A program made the position numbers and the translations under genes. A DNA stretch of 64,000 bases, taken from Theropithecus gelada (lineage: Eukaryota > Chordata > Mammalia > Primates > Cercopithecidae). Shown here piece after piece: positions 33,415 through 42,454 of the stretch (the stretch's first letter is position 1; every line of letters starts with the position of its first letter). The notes under the pieces were generated by a model. The model was not told where the DNA came from. It was given only the letters and a program-made list of their open reading frames with translations, and made no database searches. The stretch spans positions 52,812,093 through 52,876,092 of the forward strand of contig NC_037669.1 in the NCBI RefSeq assembly GCF_003255815.1, written 5' to 3'.

Positions 33415-33745
33415 GGCCAGACACAATGGCTCACACCTGTAATCCCAGCACTTTGGGGGGGCCAAGGCAGGTAGATCACCTGAGGTCAGGAGTTTCAGAC
33501 CAGCCTGGTCAACATGGTGAAACCCCGTCTCCACTAAAAACACAAAAATTTAGCCAGGCATGGTGTCACATGCACCTGTAATCCTAGCTACTCAGGAGGC
33601 TGAGGCACAAGAATCGCTTGAACCCAGGAGGCGGAGGTTGCAGTGAGCCGAGATCATGCCACTGCACTCCAGCCTCAGTGACAGAAGGAAACTCTGTCTC
33701 AAAAAAAAAAAAAAAAAGAAAGAAAGAAAGAGAGAGAGAAAGAAG
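33415..33745 (+). mobile_element. AluS-type element with GAAA-rich tail
   Basis: A full dimer from 'ggccagacacaatggctcac', then 17 A and a GAAA/GAGA tail to 33745. It splits an older repeat. Confidence 0.93.
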
Positions 33746-33930
33746 TGCTTTCTTTACACCAGGGTTGCTAAACTGGAACTGCTACTGGCCATTTTGCCAC
33801 CTTGAGGAGAAAACGTGCCTGACTTCCTGCTTACATTGTGTGGGCTCCTGGATTCAGGCTTGCATGAAGCCAGAACTAGTCCTGAATATCTTGGTTACAT
33901 GAGCCAATAAGCTGATTCTGGCCCAGCGAG
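33746..33930 (-). repeat. Ancient interspersed repeat, right part
   Basis: 'ggccattttgccaccttgag' and then ttggttacatgagccaataa completes the element begun at 33190. Confidence 0.45.
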
Positions 33931-34208
33931 GACACTTCAGTAGAAGGTGGCTGACTTTGTGCTCTGGGTGTGCTAGAGCTGACTTATATTAGCTAACGAG
34001 GTGAAGTGTTAAATATTTGAGAATGTCATGACTGGTTGTTAAACTGTTGGTAGCTGGATATCAGCCATGGTCAGAATATTTATCTCATGGTTATCACGAA
34101 ATGCCACAGATCAAGGCACATTTTCCTCCGTGGAGAATCAGTTTACCAGCAAATCACAGGCCCTGACCTTGGTTTCAATAGGTTCCAAAATGGCCAAAAA
34201 GAACGACT

Positions 34209-34540
34209 GCTGGCCAGGGTGGTGACTCATGTCTGTAATCCTGACACTTTGGGAGGCTGAAGCAGTAGGATTGCTTGAGGCCAAGTGTTCCAGACCAGCC
34301 TGGGCAATATAGTAAGACCCTGTCTCTACAAAAAATTTAGAAATTAGCCAAGTGTGGCTGTGCTTACCTACAGTCTTAGCTACTTGGGAGGCTGAGGTGG
34401 GAGTATCACTTGAGCCCAGGAGTTTGAGGCTGCAGTGAGCTGTGATTGTACCACTGTACTCCAGCCTGGGCAAGGGTAAGAACCTGTCTCTGAAAACAAA
34501 ACAAACAAACAAACAAACAACAACAAAAAAAACCTCAAGA
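34209..34540 (+). mobile_element. AluJ-type element
   Basis: Starts 'ggccagggtggtgactcatg' and has a CAAA-repeat tail to about 34533. Imperfect direct repeats aaaagaacgactgct (before) and aaaatagaatgactgtt (after). Confidence 0.92.
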
Positions 34541-34579
34541 ACAAAATAGAATGACTGTTAACAACAACCAATATCTATA

Positions 34580-34760
34580 TTTCACTTCCTGGCACTTTCT
34601 CATCCATAATCTCATCTTGTCCCTCCAACAATGCTGTAAAGTAGAAGTTACTACTCACATCCTACAGGTAAGGAATCCAAGGCCTAGATACATGCCTTCC
34701 TTGGGGTCAGGTGGCAGAGCTAAGAAATAAACTCAGGTCTTTGGACCCCGTGCTTAATGT
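34580..34760 (-). repeat. MIR SINE (antisense)
   Basis: 'atctcatcttgtccctccaa', then 'aaataaactcaggtctttgg', then accccgtgctta. Confidence 0.65.
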
Positions 34761-35157
34761 TGTTTCCCTGACATCCCATAGGAGGTGACTGGAATGTCAA
34801 ATCAGGGTCTAAACAGCAATTTGGTCACTGGGTATGGAGAAGCTGTTTTTGTAAAAAGAGTGTTTTAACCACCTCTGAACAGAGGTGGCCAATTAGGAAG
34901 GCAGTTGCACGGGGATCAGCAGTCACACTACATATGCAATCTGCTGAGAAAACACAGCATTGTTTCTAGGAAATTATATACCTCACATTTGTACAGAATT
35001 TTTTGGTTTTTAAAGCCTTTTCAAGTACGTTGCCTCTGCAGATAAACTCCTTTAAAATGTTTAGAAAGTCGGTCCCTGTGTAACAGACTGATTAACCAAA
35101 AACCCACCACCAGCACGCTTTTCCCTTCACTGCCTCTATTAAAATAGCCTGGAAAAG
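34761..35157. other. Unique sequence, no gene seen
   Basis: No open frame or repeat of note. Confidence 0.4.
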
Positions 35158-35471
35158 GCCGGGCGTGGTGGCTCATACCTGTAACCCCAGTACTTTGGGA
35201 GGCCGAGGTGGGCGGATCATTTGAGGTCAGGAGTTTGAAACCAGCCTGACCAACATGGTGAAACCCCCATCTCCCCATCTCTACTAAAAATACAAAAAAT
35301 TAGCCAGGCATGGTGGCGTGTGCCTGTCGTCCCATCTACTCGGGAAGCTAAGGCAAGAGAATCCCTTGGACCTGGAGGCGGAGGTTGCAGTGAGCCAAGA
35401 TTGTGCCACTGCACTCCAGCCTGAGTGACAGACTGAGTGAGACTCCATCTCAAAAAAAAAAAAAAAAAAAA
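35158..35471 (+). mobile_element. AluS-type element
   Basis: Starts 'ggccgggcgtggtggctcat' and has a 21-A tail. Contains the small duplication 'catctccccatctctac' (35269-35285). Confidence 0.94.
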
Positions 35472-35814
35472 TGAAAAAAATATTTACTTTTGCTGCCTCA
35501 AGACGTGACCTAGTTCTGGCTATTGAGACTTATGCAAAAATCTGCTTTCTTGATAAAAAATATTGTCTTTCCCCACTTCATCCTGCCTTGAGCAAGGATA
35601 TAGCTGGTGCTACAGCAGCTATTTTGTAGCCATGAGGTGACAAGACAAAAACTAAGCACAGCAGAGCAGAAAGACAGCAAAAGTATGGATTCTCTATGGT
35701 ATTATTGAGTCTGCACTGCACTGCTTCTTCTGAATCTTTTATGTGAGAAATATAAACCACTGTTACTTGAGCATCCTGTTACCTACAGTGCAAACATTCT
35801 AATATAATTAACAA

Positions 35815-36100
35815 TTCTAGTTTGAGAAATGTATCATAGAGATCACCTATAATAGGGAAAAACCAGAAACAGTCTAAATGTGCACAATAGGAGGTTGATG
35901 AAATAAATTGTAGGGTGGCCATATATTGTATACTATTCAGTTATTGAAAACTGCATTGCCGACAAGCACTTCTCAAACTTGCGTTCTTAAACATGTACCT
36001 ACAGACATTTTTCTGTGGGTGTATGTATATGTGCCTTTTTCTGAGAATATAAAGTTTATCAGACTCTCAAAGGGGTTTCAAGAAAGTTGAAGAATCACTA
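35815..36100 (+). mobile_element. Old L1 (L1M) 3' region, left part
   Basis: 'agaaacagtctaaatgtgca', then ggaggttgatgaaataaatt, then 'atattgtatactattcagtt' is the L1 3'-end ORF2/UTR type. It is split by the MER2-type element. Confidence 0.65.
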
Positions 36101-36339
36101 CAGGTTGAGCATCACAAGTCAGAAAACCCAAAATCTGAAATGCTCCAAAATCCTAAATATTCTGAGCACTGACATGACACTGAAAGGAAATGCTCACTGG
36201 AGCCTTATGGACTTGGATTTTTAGATTTGGGATGCTCAGCTGGTAGGTGTAATGCAAATATTCCAAAATCTGAAAAAAAAAATTAAAAATCCAAAACATG
36301 TTTGGTCCCAGGCATTTGGTATAAGGGATACTCAATCTG
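36101..36339 (+). mobile_element. MER2-type Tigger MITE, TA flanked
   Basis: Left terminal repeat 'caggttgagcatcacaagtc' and right end 'gggatactcaatctg' are inverted copies. A TA dinucleotide lies directly outside each end (36099-36100 and 36340-36341), the Tc1/mariner target. At 239 bp it is shorter than the usual MER2, so it is internally deleted. Non-autonomous, no coding. Confidence 0.88.
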
Positions 36340-36341
36340 TA

Positions 36342-36500
36342 TTAAAATTAATATTTGTAAACATAGAAAGATGTTCACAATATTTTGAGGGAACATAAAT
36401 TTATAAAAGAGTATGTACACCATTTTTCCATATTGGGAAAATTGTGTATATGTTATCAATGTAAGCATTCATGGTAGTTGGGTAAAATACACAGAATGCA
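36342..36500 (+). mobile_element. Old L1 3' region, right part
   Basis: 'aacatagaaagatgttcaca' and then aaattgtgtatatg continue the L1 text begun before the MER2 element. Confidence 0.5.
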
Positions 36501-36646
36501 TACTTGGGTGTCCAGAAAATAGCTTTATTTATTAATTTAAACTGAACTTATCTTAGGCTACAATATTACATTCCTGATGATTGTAGAAAACAAATTTGCA
36601 GCTCAAAGTAATTGAGATATTCCCTGATTTAAAGTGATCAATTCAG

Positions 36647-36940
36647 GCCAGGCATGGTGGCACACGCCTGTAATCCTAGCATTTTGGGAGGCCAGGTGGA
36701 TTGCTTGAACTCAGAAGTTCGAGACCAGCTTGGGCAACATGGTGAAACCCCATCTCTAACAAAAAATATACAAAAATTAGCCAGGCACGGTAGTGTGCAC
36801 CTGCAGTCCCAGCTACTTGGGAGGCTGAGATGGGAGGATCGCTTGAACCCAGGAGGTTGAGGCTGCAGTGAGCTGAGGTCGTGCCACTGCACTCCAGCCT
36901 GGGCAACAGAGCAAGACCCTGTCTCAAAACAATCAATCAA
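36647..36940 (+). mobile_element. Alu element
   Basis: A full dimer with a CAAT-repeat tail. Imperfect direct repeats agtgatcaattca (36633-36645 area) and aatgatcagttca (36942-36954). Confidence 0.93.
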
Positions 36941-36959
36941 TAAATGATCAGTTCAAAAT

Positions 36960-37999
36960 CCTCCCATTTTCTGATCCTTCTCTGGGTGATTTTAGTTCTT
37001 CGGTGGACAGATGCATCATCCTAGAATCCAGAGCAGCAGCATCTGGTCCCTGTGCTACTGCCTGTTCTTCCCTGGCCTCTACACCTTATCTTACCTGGTC
37101 CCCACCATGAAGCACTGGCATCTGCTGCTAATGTCTGTGGTCCTGTCCCGGCTGCCAGTTGAGATGTCTATGCACTCCTGATTTACCTTGTCACAATTTA
37201 TTCTCAGCTCATTTGGTATCCACCGTAGGGGTCCCTGAGAAATTTTTAGATGTTTTTCCACGTCGGAAAGCATGCCTTTAGCCTTGCCCAGACAATGGCT
37301 ACTTTGCCCTTCAACGTATCAGATTTGACACAGAGCAACTTTAATGAACTTGCATCCTGGGAAGAAAGGTTCAAGTTCCTTCTGCTTTTGCATTCTCGCT
37401 AAACCTGCTTAGGACTCCCAATGTCCACTCCCACTCTCAGGTGTGGGGCAGAGCTCTGAGCCCCTTTTCAGAACCTAAGCAATGTGTCAGCTGTGGTCTC
37501 ATCTGTCTCATTCTGCCTTCCCTCTCCAGACATTCCTACTCGTCTCTCTCTCTCTCTTTTTTTTTTCTTTCTTTTTCATTCTGGGGTTTATCTTACAAAC
37601 GCTGTGCTCTAAGTCTTCCACATTTGCTCTTTTATGTACCAAGTCAGGCTGTTGCAAATCTGGAGATAAACAATTTCTGTCAAAAAAAAATCCTGGCTTT
37701 TGTGAATAAACAGTACTTTGGCTTCCAAACTTATGCCCATACTATAGGTTTTCAAGTCATTTTATGAGTAACTAAGAATTTGGCCTTTTGTTTTTCTATA
37801 CTCTTTATTGTCCTTATGGGCAGTACCTGTAAAAGGCCTGAATGGTGGGTGTAAAACACAAAAGATTCAAGGTAACATGTGTTAGAAGGAAATAACCTCT
37901 TAATAATTCAAAATATTTTCCTTCTGCCTGTACAATGGAAAAGATCTGAAAAGATACATGATGAGGTGTTAGCAATTATGATCTTGGGATGCTGGGAGT
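36960..37999. other. Unique sequence, no gene supported
   Basis: The frame at 37441-37767 (+, 108 codons) crosses a CT/T-rich tract (37540-37576) and has no recognised domain. The rest is unremarkable. Confidence 0.4.
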
Positions 38000-38360
38000 A
38001 TATTAAGGTAACAGTTATGGTAGAAATTACAGAGAACTCAACTAACAGTGGCTTAAAATAACAAGGGTTTGTTCTTCTGGCACAATAAGTCAGGAGGTAA
38101 GCAGCTGCTGGTATTGGTTCAGCAACACAGCATTGTCAGGGCCAGCATCTTTGCAGTTCCCTTGGTCTTTCCCCGAGGTCTCAAGATGGTTGCCACTCAA
38201 CATGTTAAATCTCACATTCAAGGGGGAAGGGATGGCACCAATCCCATCTGTTCCTTTGAACTAGAAAAGCAAAGGCCTTACATTTTTATCTTACTGGCCA
38301 ACACTAGGTCACATGGTCACCCCAGCTGCAAGGTAGGCTGGGAAAACCAGGGGCTGGTTG
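38000..38360 (+). repeat. Ancient repeat shared with three other loci, family not named
   Basis: 'actaacagtggcttaaaata', then gtcaggaggtaagcagctgc, then 'ctaggtcacatggtcacccc' follows the same layout as 21405-21670, 41670-42010 and 53225-53470. Confidence 0.4.
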
Positions 38361-38448
38361 GCATTGGGTTAGCCGGTCAACTATGCCTAGCACAAAGAAT
38401 ATTTACATTACTTTTCTTGTTTCTCTGTATCTTCTCATTTTTCTACTT

Positions 38449-38740
38449 TATTTTTGTTTTTAGAGACAGAGTCTTGCTCTGTCACCCAGGCTGGAGTGCA
38501 ATGGCACAATCATAGCTCTCTGCAGTCTCTAACTCTTGACCTCAAGCGATCCTCTCACCTCAGCCTCCCAAGTAGCTAGGACTAGAGACATGAGCCACCA
38601 CACCCAGCTAAATTTTTTTTTTTTAGAGATAGGGTCTCGCTATCTTGCCCAGGCTGGTCTGGAACTCCTGGCCTCAGGTGATCCTCCTGACTTGGCCTCC
38701 CAAAAATGCTGGGATTATAGGTGTGAACCACCACATCCCA
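38449..38740 (-). mobile_element. AluJ-type (antisense), first of a nested set
   Basis: 'agagacagagtcttgctctg' to 'gtgaaccaccacatccc'. Flanking repeats atttttctacttt (38437-38449) and aatttttccactt (38741-38753) mark its target duplication. Confidence 0.9.
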
Positions 38741-38754
38741 AATTTTTCCACTTA

Positions 38755-38784
38755 AAAAATCATTTATTTATTTATTTATTTTTT
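38755..38784 (-). mobile_element. Tail of an Alu monomer interrupted by the MDK retrocopy
   Basis: The TTTA-repeat stretch is the A-rich tail, in reverse, of the Alu monomer whose body lies at 39630-39792. The MDK retrocopy was inserted within this tail. Confidence 0.7.
38769..38784. repeat. Target-site duplication of the MDK retrocopy, left copy
   Basis: The 16-mer tatttatttatttttt is repeated at 39614-39629 on the other side of the retrocopy. It is low complexity, so the exact limits could slide by a few bases. Confidence 0.7.
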
Positions 38785-39613
38785 TTTGTTGTTGTTTTTT
38801 GTTTTTTTTGTTTTTTTTTATATTGGGGGGAAAAAAGTTTATTTGATGTGTTTCTTAGTAATGGAATTGTGGGGAAGAACAAAAGCGGGCTCTGGGACTC
38901 ACATTGCTTTGGGGGAGGCTAAAGCTTCCCAGAATCCCTTGTCCCTCCCCACTTTGGGCACTTAGGGGTGGGGCTGGGGAGTGAGAGGGACAAGGCAGGG
39001 AATGATTGATTAAAGCTAACGAGCAGACAGAAGGCACTGGTGGGTCATATCTCGGGCCTGGAAGAGGGAGGGCGTGGGCCAGGCCCCATGTAACACCAGG
39101 GGCTCCTTGGCATCCAGGCTTGGCCTCTAGTCCTTTCCCTTCCCTTTCTTGGCTTTGGCCTTGGCTTTGGTCTTGGGGGTGCAGGGCTTGGTGACGCAGA
39201 TGGTCTCCTGGCACTGGGCATTGTAGCGCACCTTCTTCAGGGTGCCTTGGCGGACTTTGGTGCCTGTGCCCCCATCACACGCACCCCAGTTCTCAAACTT
39301 GTACTTGCAGTCGGCTCCAAACTCCTTCTTCCAGTTGCAGGGCACCCTGCACCGGATGCGCTGGGTCTGGGCCCCGCAGGTGCCCTCGCGGAAACCCACG
39401 CCGCAATCCTTGCTGCTGGGGGTGCAGGGCCCCCAGGCCCACTCCGCACACTCGCTCCCCGGGCCGCCCTTCTTCACCTTGTCTTTCTTTTTGGCCACTG
39501 CGGAGGTGAGCGCCAGCAGGGCGAGGAGAGTGAGAAGGAGGAAGCCTCGGTGCTGCATCTCGCTCGCTGCCCGCGCTGCTTCGCTCCCTCCCGCGCTGGG
39601 CCCGTCCCGCTCC
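38785..39613 (-). pseudogene. MDK retrocopy: Processed retrocopy of midkine (MDK) mRNA
   Basis: On the minus strand: about 55 bp of GC-rich 5' UTR (39613-39559), an uninterrupted coding frame (39558-39127), about 305 bp of 3' UTR, an AATAAA signal (complement of 38838-38843) and an A-rich tail (38785-38821, with scattered C). There are no introns, although the parent gene is multi-exon. This structure and the flanking direct repeats show retroposition by L1 machinery. It sits in the A-rich tail of an Alu monomer. Annotation convention would call it a processed pseudogene. The frame, however, is intact. No upstream promoter is evident: the upstream sequence is the Alu monomer. Confidence 0.97.
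39127..39558 (-). CDS. MDK retrocopy: Midkine-like open reading frame, intact in a retrocopy
   Basis: 143 codons plus stop, the length of human midkine. Midkine is a secreted heparin-binding growth factor of the midkine/pleiotrophin family, acting through receptors and proteoglycans such as PTPRZ1, LRP1, ALK and syndecans. Residues 1-22 form a signal peptide (leucine-rich core, cleavage expected after SAVA). A basic stretch follows (KKKDKVKK), then the N-domain with Cys 37, 45, 52, 61, 70 and 74, the C-domain with Cys 84, 94, 116 and 126, and a Lys/Ala-rich tail ending GKGKD. All ten family cysteines are present. From memory of the human protein, two differences stand out: Val110 (usually Ala) and Cys121 (usually Arg), both explicable as CpG-to-TpG changes. 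The extra Cys may disturb folding. Expression is unknown, so it could be a silent pseudogene or a retrogene. Confidence 0.8.
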   Translation of the reverse strand: MQHRGFLLLTLLALLALTSAVAKKKDKVKKGGPGSECAEWAWGPCTPSSKDCGVGFREGTCGAQTQRIRCRVPCNWKKEFGADCKYKFENWGACDGGTGTKVRQGTLKKVRYNAQCQETICVTKPCTPKTKAKAKAKKGKGKD

Positions 39614-39629
39614 TATTTATTTATTTTTT
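39614..39629. repeat. Target-site duplication of the MDK retrocopy, right copy
   Basis: tatttatttatttttt, identical to 38769-38784. It follows the GC-rich 5' UTR directly, with a sharp change of base composition at 39613/39614. Confidence 0.7.
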
Positions 39630-39792
39630 AGAGACAGGGTCTCATCTGTTGTCTAGACTGGAGTGTAGTAACATGATCACAGAATCATAGATCATAGCTC
39701 ACTGCAGCCTTGAACTCCTGTCCTCAAGTGATCCTCATGCCTTGGCCTCCTAAAGTGCTAGCATTAGAGGTGTGAGCCACTGTGCCCAGTCT
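39630..39792 (-). mobile_element. Alu monomer (antisense), body
   Basis: 'agagacagggtctcatctgt' to 'gtgagccactgtgcccagt', a single monomer. It holds a small internal duplication (atcatagatcatag). The downstream aatttttccac (39793-39803) matches 38741-38751, so this monomer inserted at the target duplication of the AluJ at 38449-38740. Confidence 0.85.
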
Positions 39793-39884
39793 AATTTTTC
39801 CACCATTGAAAAGTATTGTGTTTGTAAGTGCTAGATGTAATTAAATACTAATAAATAATACTCAAAAATGAAATATACAGCCTC

Positions 39885-40030
39885 ATTTGATTCTCCCAAC
39901 TCCTTGCCCTCTGTATAATCTTGCCCTTGTATTAGGAGAAGGTAAGGGTCATATGTCAAATGACTTTTCCAAGGCACCCGCAAATTATTGACGATGCTCA
40001 ACAAAGAATGCAGGTATCCAGACTCCATCC
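39885..40030 (-). repeat. MIR SINE fragment (antisense)
   Basis: 'aaatgacttttccaaggcac' then gaatgcaggtatccagactcc fits the antisense MIR tail. Confidence 0.5.
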
Positions 40031-40299
40031 CCTGATGGAGGATACCAATTTGCTCTTAACTATCAGGAGGCTTCTAAATGAAATTTCAACATTAAGTTGA
40101 TAGAGAGGCTAGGAAAATTAATCAAGCACAAGCACCAAAGGCCCAGTTCCCACATTTCAAGCCCTATTGGGTCAGGTGCATTAAGCTAGTACTGACTGCC
40201 CTTCCCTCTCTGTGTCCCTCCTGCCTTCTCTGTTTTCTGTCCTTCATCCCCACATTCTCTGCCCAGCCCTTCCTTCTTGCCACCCTCAGCAAGGTGTCA

Positions 40300-40550
40300 C
40301 TCAGTGGAAAGAGCTCCAGCTTTATCTTCATTTACACCAAAGTTTGATTCTGATTCTACCACTTACTACCCATGATACCTTCAGCAAGTTGTGTCAACTT
40401 TCTGGGCCTCAAACCCTTCATCTGTTCAATGAAAACATTATTACTTATCTCATAGGACTAATTGAATAATTTACATACCAGCCTATGTCCAAGCTTCTCA
40501 CATGGTATTCAATGCCGGGTATGTGCTCAATCACAGTAAGAGTAATTGTC
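40300..40550 (+). repeat. MIR SINE
   Basis: 'agctccagctttatcttcat', then ctaccacttactacccatga, 'ttctgggcctcaaacccttc', 'gccgggtatgtgctcaatca'. Confidence 0.75.
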
Positions 40551-40769
40551 ATGATACAGAAGCTCAACAATTTTTGAAATGGCAATCTCCATTATTATGC
40601 ATTATTATTGCATTATGATGAATTCAGGCAAACAATAAGCCAGGGCAGAAGGTCACAACTCTGTTCTCTGTCAATCAAAGCAGTCACATGTATGGTGTCA
40701 CTGTGGACTTAAAGCAAGTGGATTTATGAGCAAACTTTGAGTTCCCAATCCGTTTGCCAAGTTTATAAT

Positions 40770-40889
40770 AGTGTGTTGCTTCGAACACAGATGGTTGAAT
40801 CATGGCTTTGACACTTACTAGCTGTGACCTTGGTCAAGTTACTTAAAGTCTCTGTATCACAGTTTGATATTTAGAAAATGGGGATAAGA
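40770..40889 (+). repeat. MIR SINE, left part, split by L1
   Basis: 'cttactagctgtgaccttgg', then 'ttagaaaatggggataaga'. The L1 begins at 40890 and the MIR resumes at 41260. Confidence 0.85.
40873..40889. repeat. L1 target-site duplication, left copy
   Basis: agaaaatggggataaga, identical to 41243-41259 on the other side of the L1 insertion. Confidence 0.92.
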
Positions 40890-41094
40890 CACTTGGACAT
40901 GGGAAGGGGAACATCACACACTGGGGCCTATTATGGGGAGGGGGGAGAGATGGCATTGGGAATTATAACTGATGTAAATGACGAGTTGATGGGTGCTGAC
41001 GAGTTGATGGGTGCAGCACACCAACATGGCACATGTATACATATGTGACAAACCTGCACATTGTGAACATGTACCCTAGAACTTAAAGTATAAT
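40890..41094 (+). mobile_element. L1PA 3' end, 5' truncated
   Basis: The terminal L1 3' UTR: 'acatcacacactggggccta', 'agcacaccaacatggcacat', 'catgtaccctagaacttaaa', then the A-rich tail. It carries an 18-bp tandem duplication (40980-41015). It inserted into a MIR with a 17-bp target duplication. Confidence 0.95.
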
Positions 41095-41248
<154 letters not shown>

Positions 41249-41259
41249 TGGGGATAAGA

Positions 41260-41335
41260 GTACTTATAGGGTTGTGCAGATTCAATGAGTTAATATATGA
41301 AAAACACTTTGAACAATCCCTGATGCATCAAACAT
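41260..41335 (+). repeat. MIR SINE, right part after L1
   Basis: 'gtacttatagggttgtgcag', then attcaatgagttaatatatg. Confidence 0.8.
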
Positions 41336-41359
41336 GTTACATACCTCTTTGCTGTTGTT

Positions 41360-41480
41360 ATTATTATATTGTATTGAACACCTGCTATGTGCCTGAGGAC
41401 ATGAGGCTAGTTATGGGTGAAACCAGGAGTTAAACTCACCACTATCTGATTTTGAATCAGCACCCAAACCACTAACCTGC
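41360..41480 (-). repeat. MIR SINE fragment (antisense)
   Basis: 'attgaacacctgctatgtgc' then ctgaggacatgaggctag fits the start of an antisense MIR. Confidence 0.5.
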
Positions 41481-41669
41481 CTTCATTCACCATGTTTACC
41501 TACCCCCTTCCCCTCTCCCTCACAGTCCAACTCTTCCTTCATGTTCCTGGGATGCAAGTCCTTGTCTTGTCCCTGTCCATTCTTGCCATCCTTTATCATT
41601 ACTTTCCCTTCTCTATCTTTTTCCCTCTGCCATGAGCCTGAAGATGAGGACTGTCTATAACACCAGTTG

Positions 41670-42010
41670 TATCAGAGACCCAACTGCAGTGCCTTCAACA
41701 CATTTTTATTTTTCTTCTCTTTCTCTTACATAAAAGAAGTCTGGAAGTGAGTAGTTCAGGGCAGATGTGGTAGCTCCATCATCAGGCAGTCTTGCTGACC
41801 TCATGGCTTCCATTCTCAGAATCACCTCATGGTGACAAGATTGACGCTGTACTGCTAGCCATCACGTCTATATTCCAAGTAGTAGGAATGAGCAAGATTA
41901 CAAGAGATGACTCTGCATAGTCAATGCCATTTAGAGATCTTTCCTGGAAGCCCCAATCAAGTACTGTCATTTGGCCACTTATCTTCAGGGAAGACTAAGA
42001 AATAAAGTTT
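41670..42010 (+). repeat. Ancient repeat shared with three other loci, family not named
   Basis: 'actgcagtgccttcaacaca', then 'gcagatgtggtagctccatc', then catcacgtctatattccaag. The same layout occurs at 38000-38360 and 53225-53470 (the latter has catcacatctatattcaagg). Confidence 0.45.
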
Positions 42011-42137
42011 TTCATGTGGGTACATTGTTACTTTCCACCAAAACCAGAGTCCTGGTATTAAGGAAAAAGAAGGAGAATGGTTACTGAGCAATCAGCTAGC
42101 TATTAGTACTGTACTACCTTCAGAAAGAAGAAAAGGA

Positions 42138-42262
42138 AAGGCAAGGTGTGGTGGTACATACCTATGGTCCCAGCTACTTAGGAGGCTGAGGTGGGAAGAT
42201 CACTCGAGCACAGGAGTTTGAGTCCAGCCTGGACAGTATAGCAAGATCCCATCTCTAAAGTT
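42138..42262 (+). mobile_element. Free left Alu monomer (FLAM)
   Basis: 'aggcaaggtgtggtggtaca' to 'agcaagatcccatctctaaa' with no right arm. It is followed by an imperfect tandem repeat of tctaaagttttaaatta (42253-42288). Confidence 0.85.
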
Positions 42263-42436
42263 TTAAATTATATCTAAAGTTTTAAATTAAAATTAGCAGT
42301 AAAATAGAAAAGGAGAATAAATGTTGGGTAGGCAGCTAGCTATCTGTACTACACCATCCCTGGAGTTCCTTCTGAGGAGAATGCTGCACATGGTAGGGAA
42401 TAATTCTTTGAGGAACTTAGGTAGGTGATAAAACAT

Positions 42437-42454
42437 CTAAGAAGCATGGTCCAA
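42437..42454. repeat. Target-site duplication of the truncated L1, left copy
   Basis: ctaagaagcatggtccaa, identical to 43944-43961. The first c could belong to the L1 on the right side. Confidence 0.93.

Noticed and set aside
37540..37577. CT/T-rich tract as a second retrocopy tail
   Set aside because: No AATAAA in the expected place, no flanking duplication and no recognisable body, so there is no support for retroposition.
39237..39690. Frames of 70-147 codons overlapping the midkine copy on both strands
   Set aside because: Shadows of the GC-rich midkine coding sequence in other frames. Only the 143-codon minus-strand frame matches a known protein.
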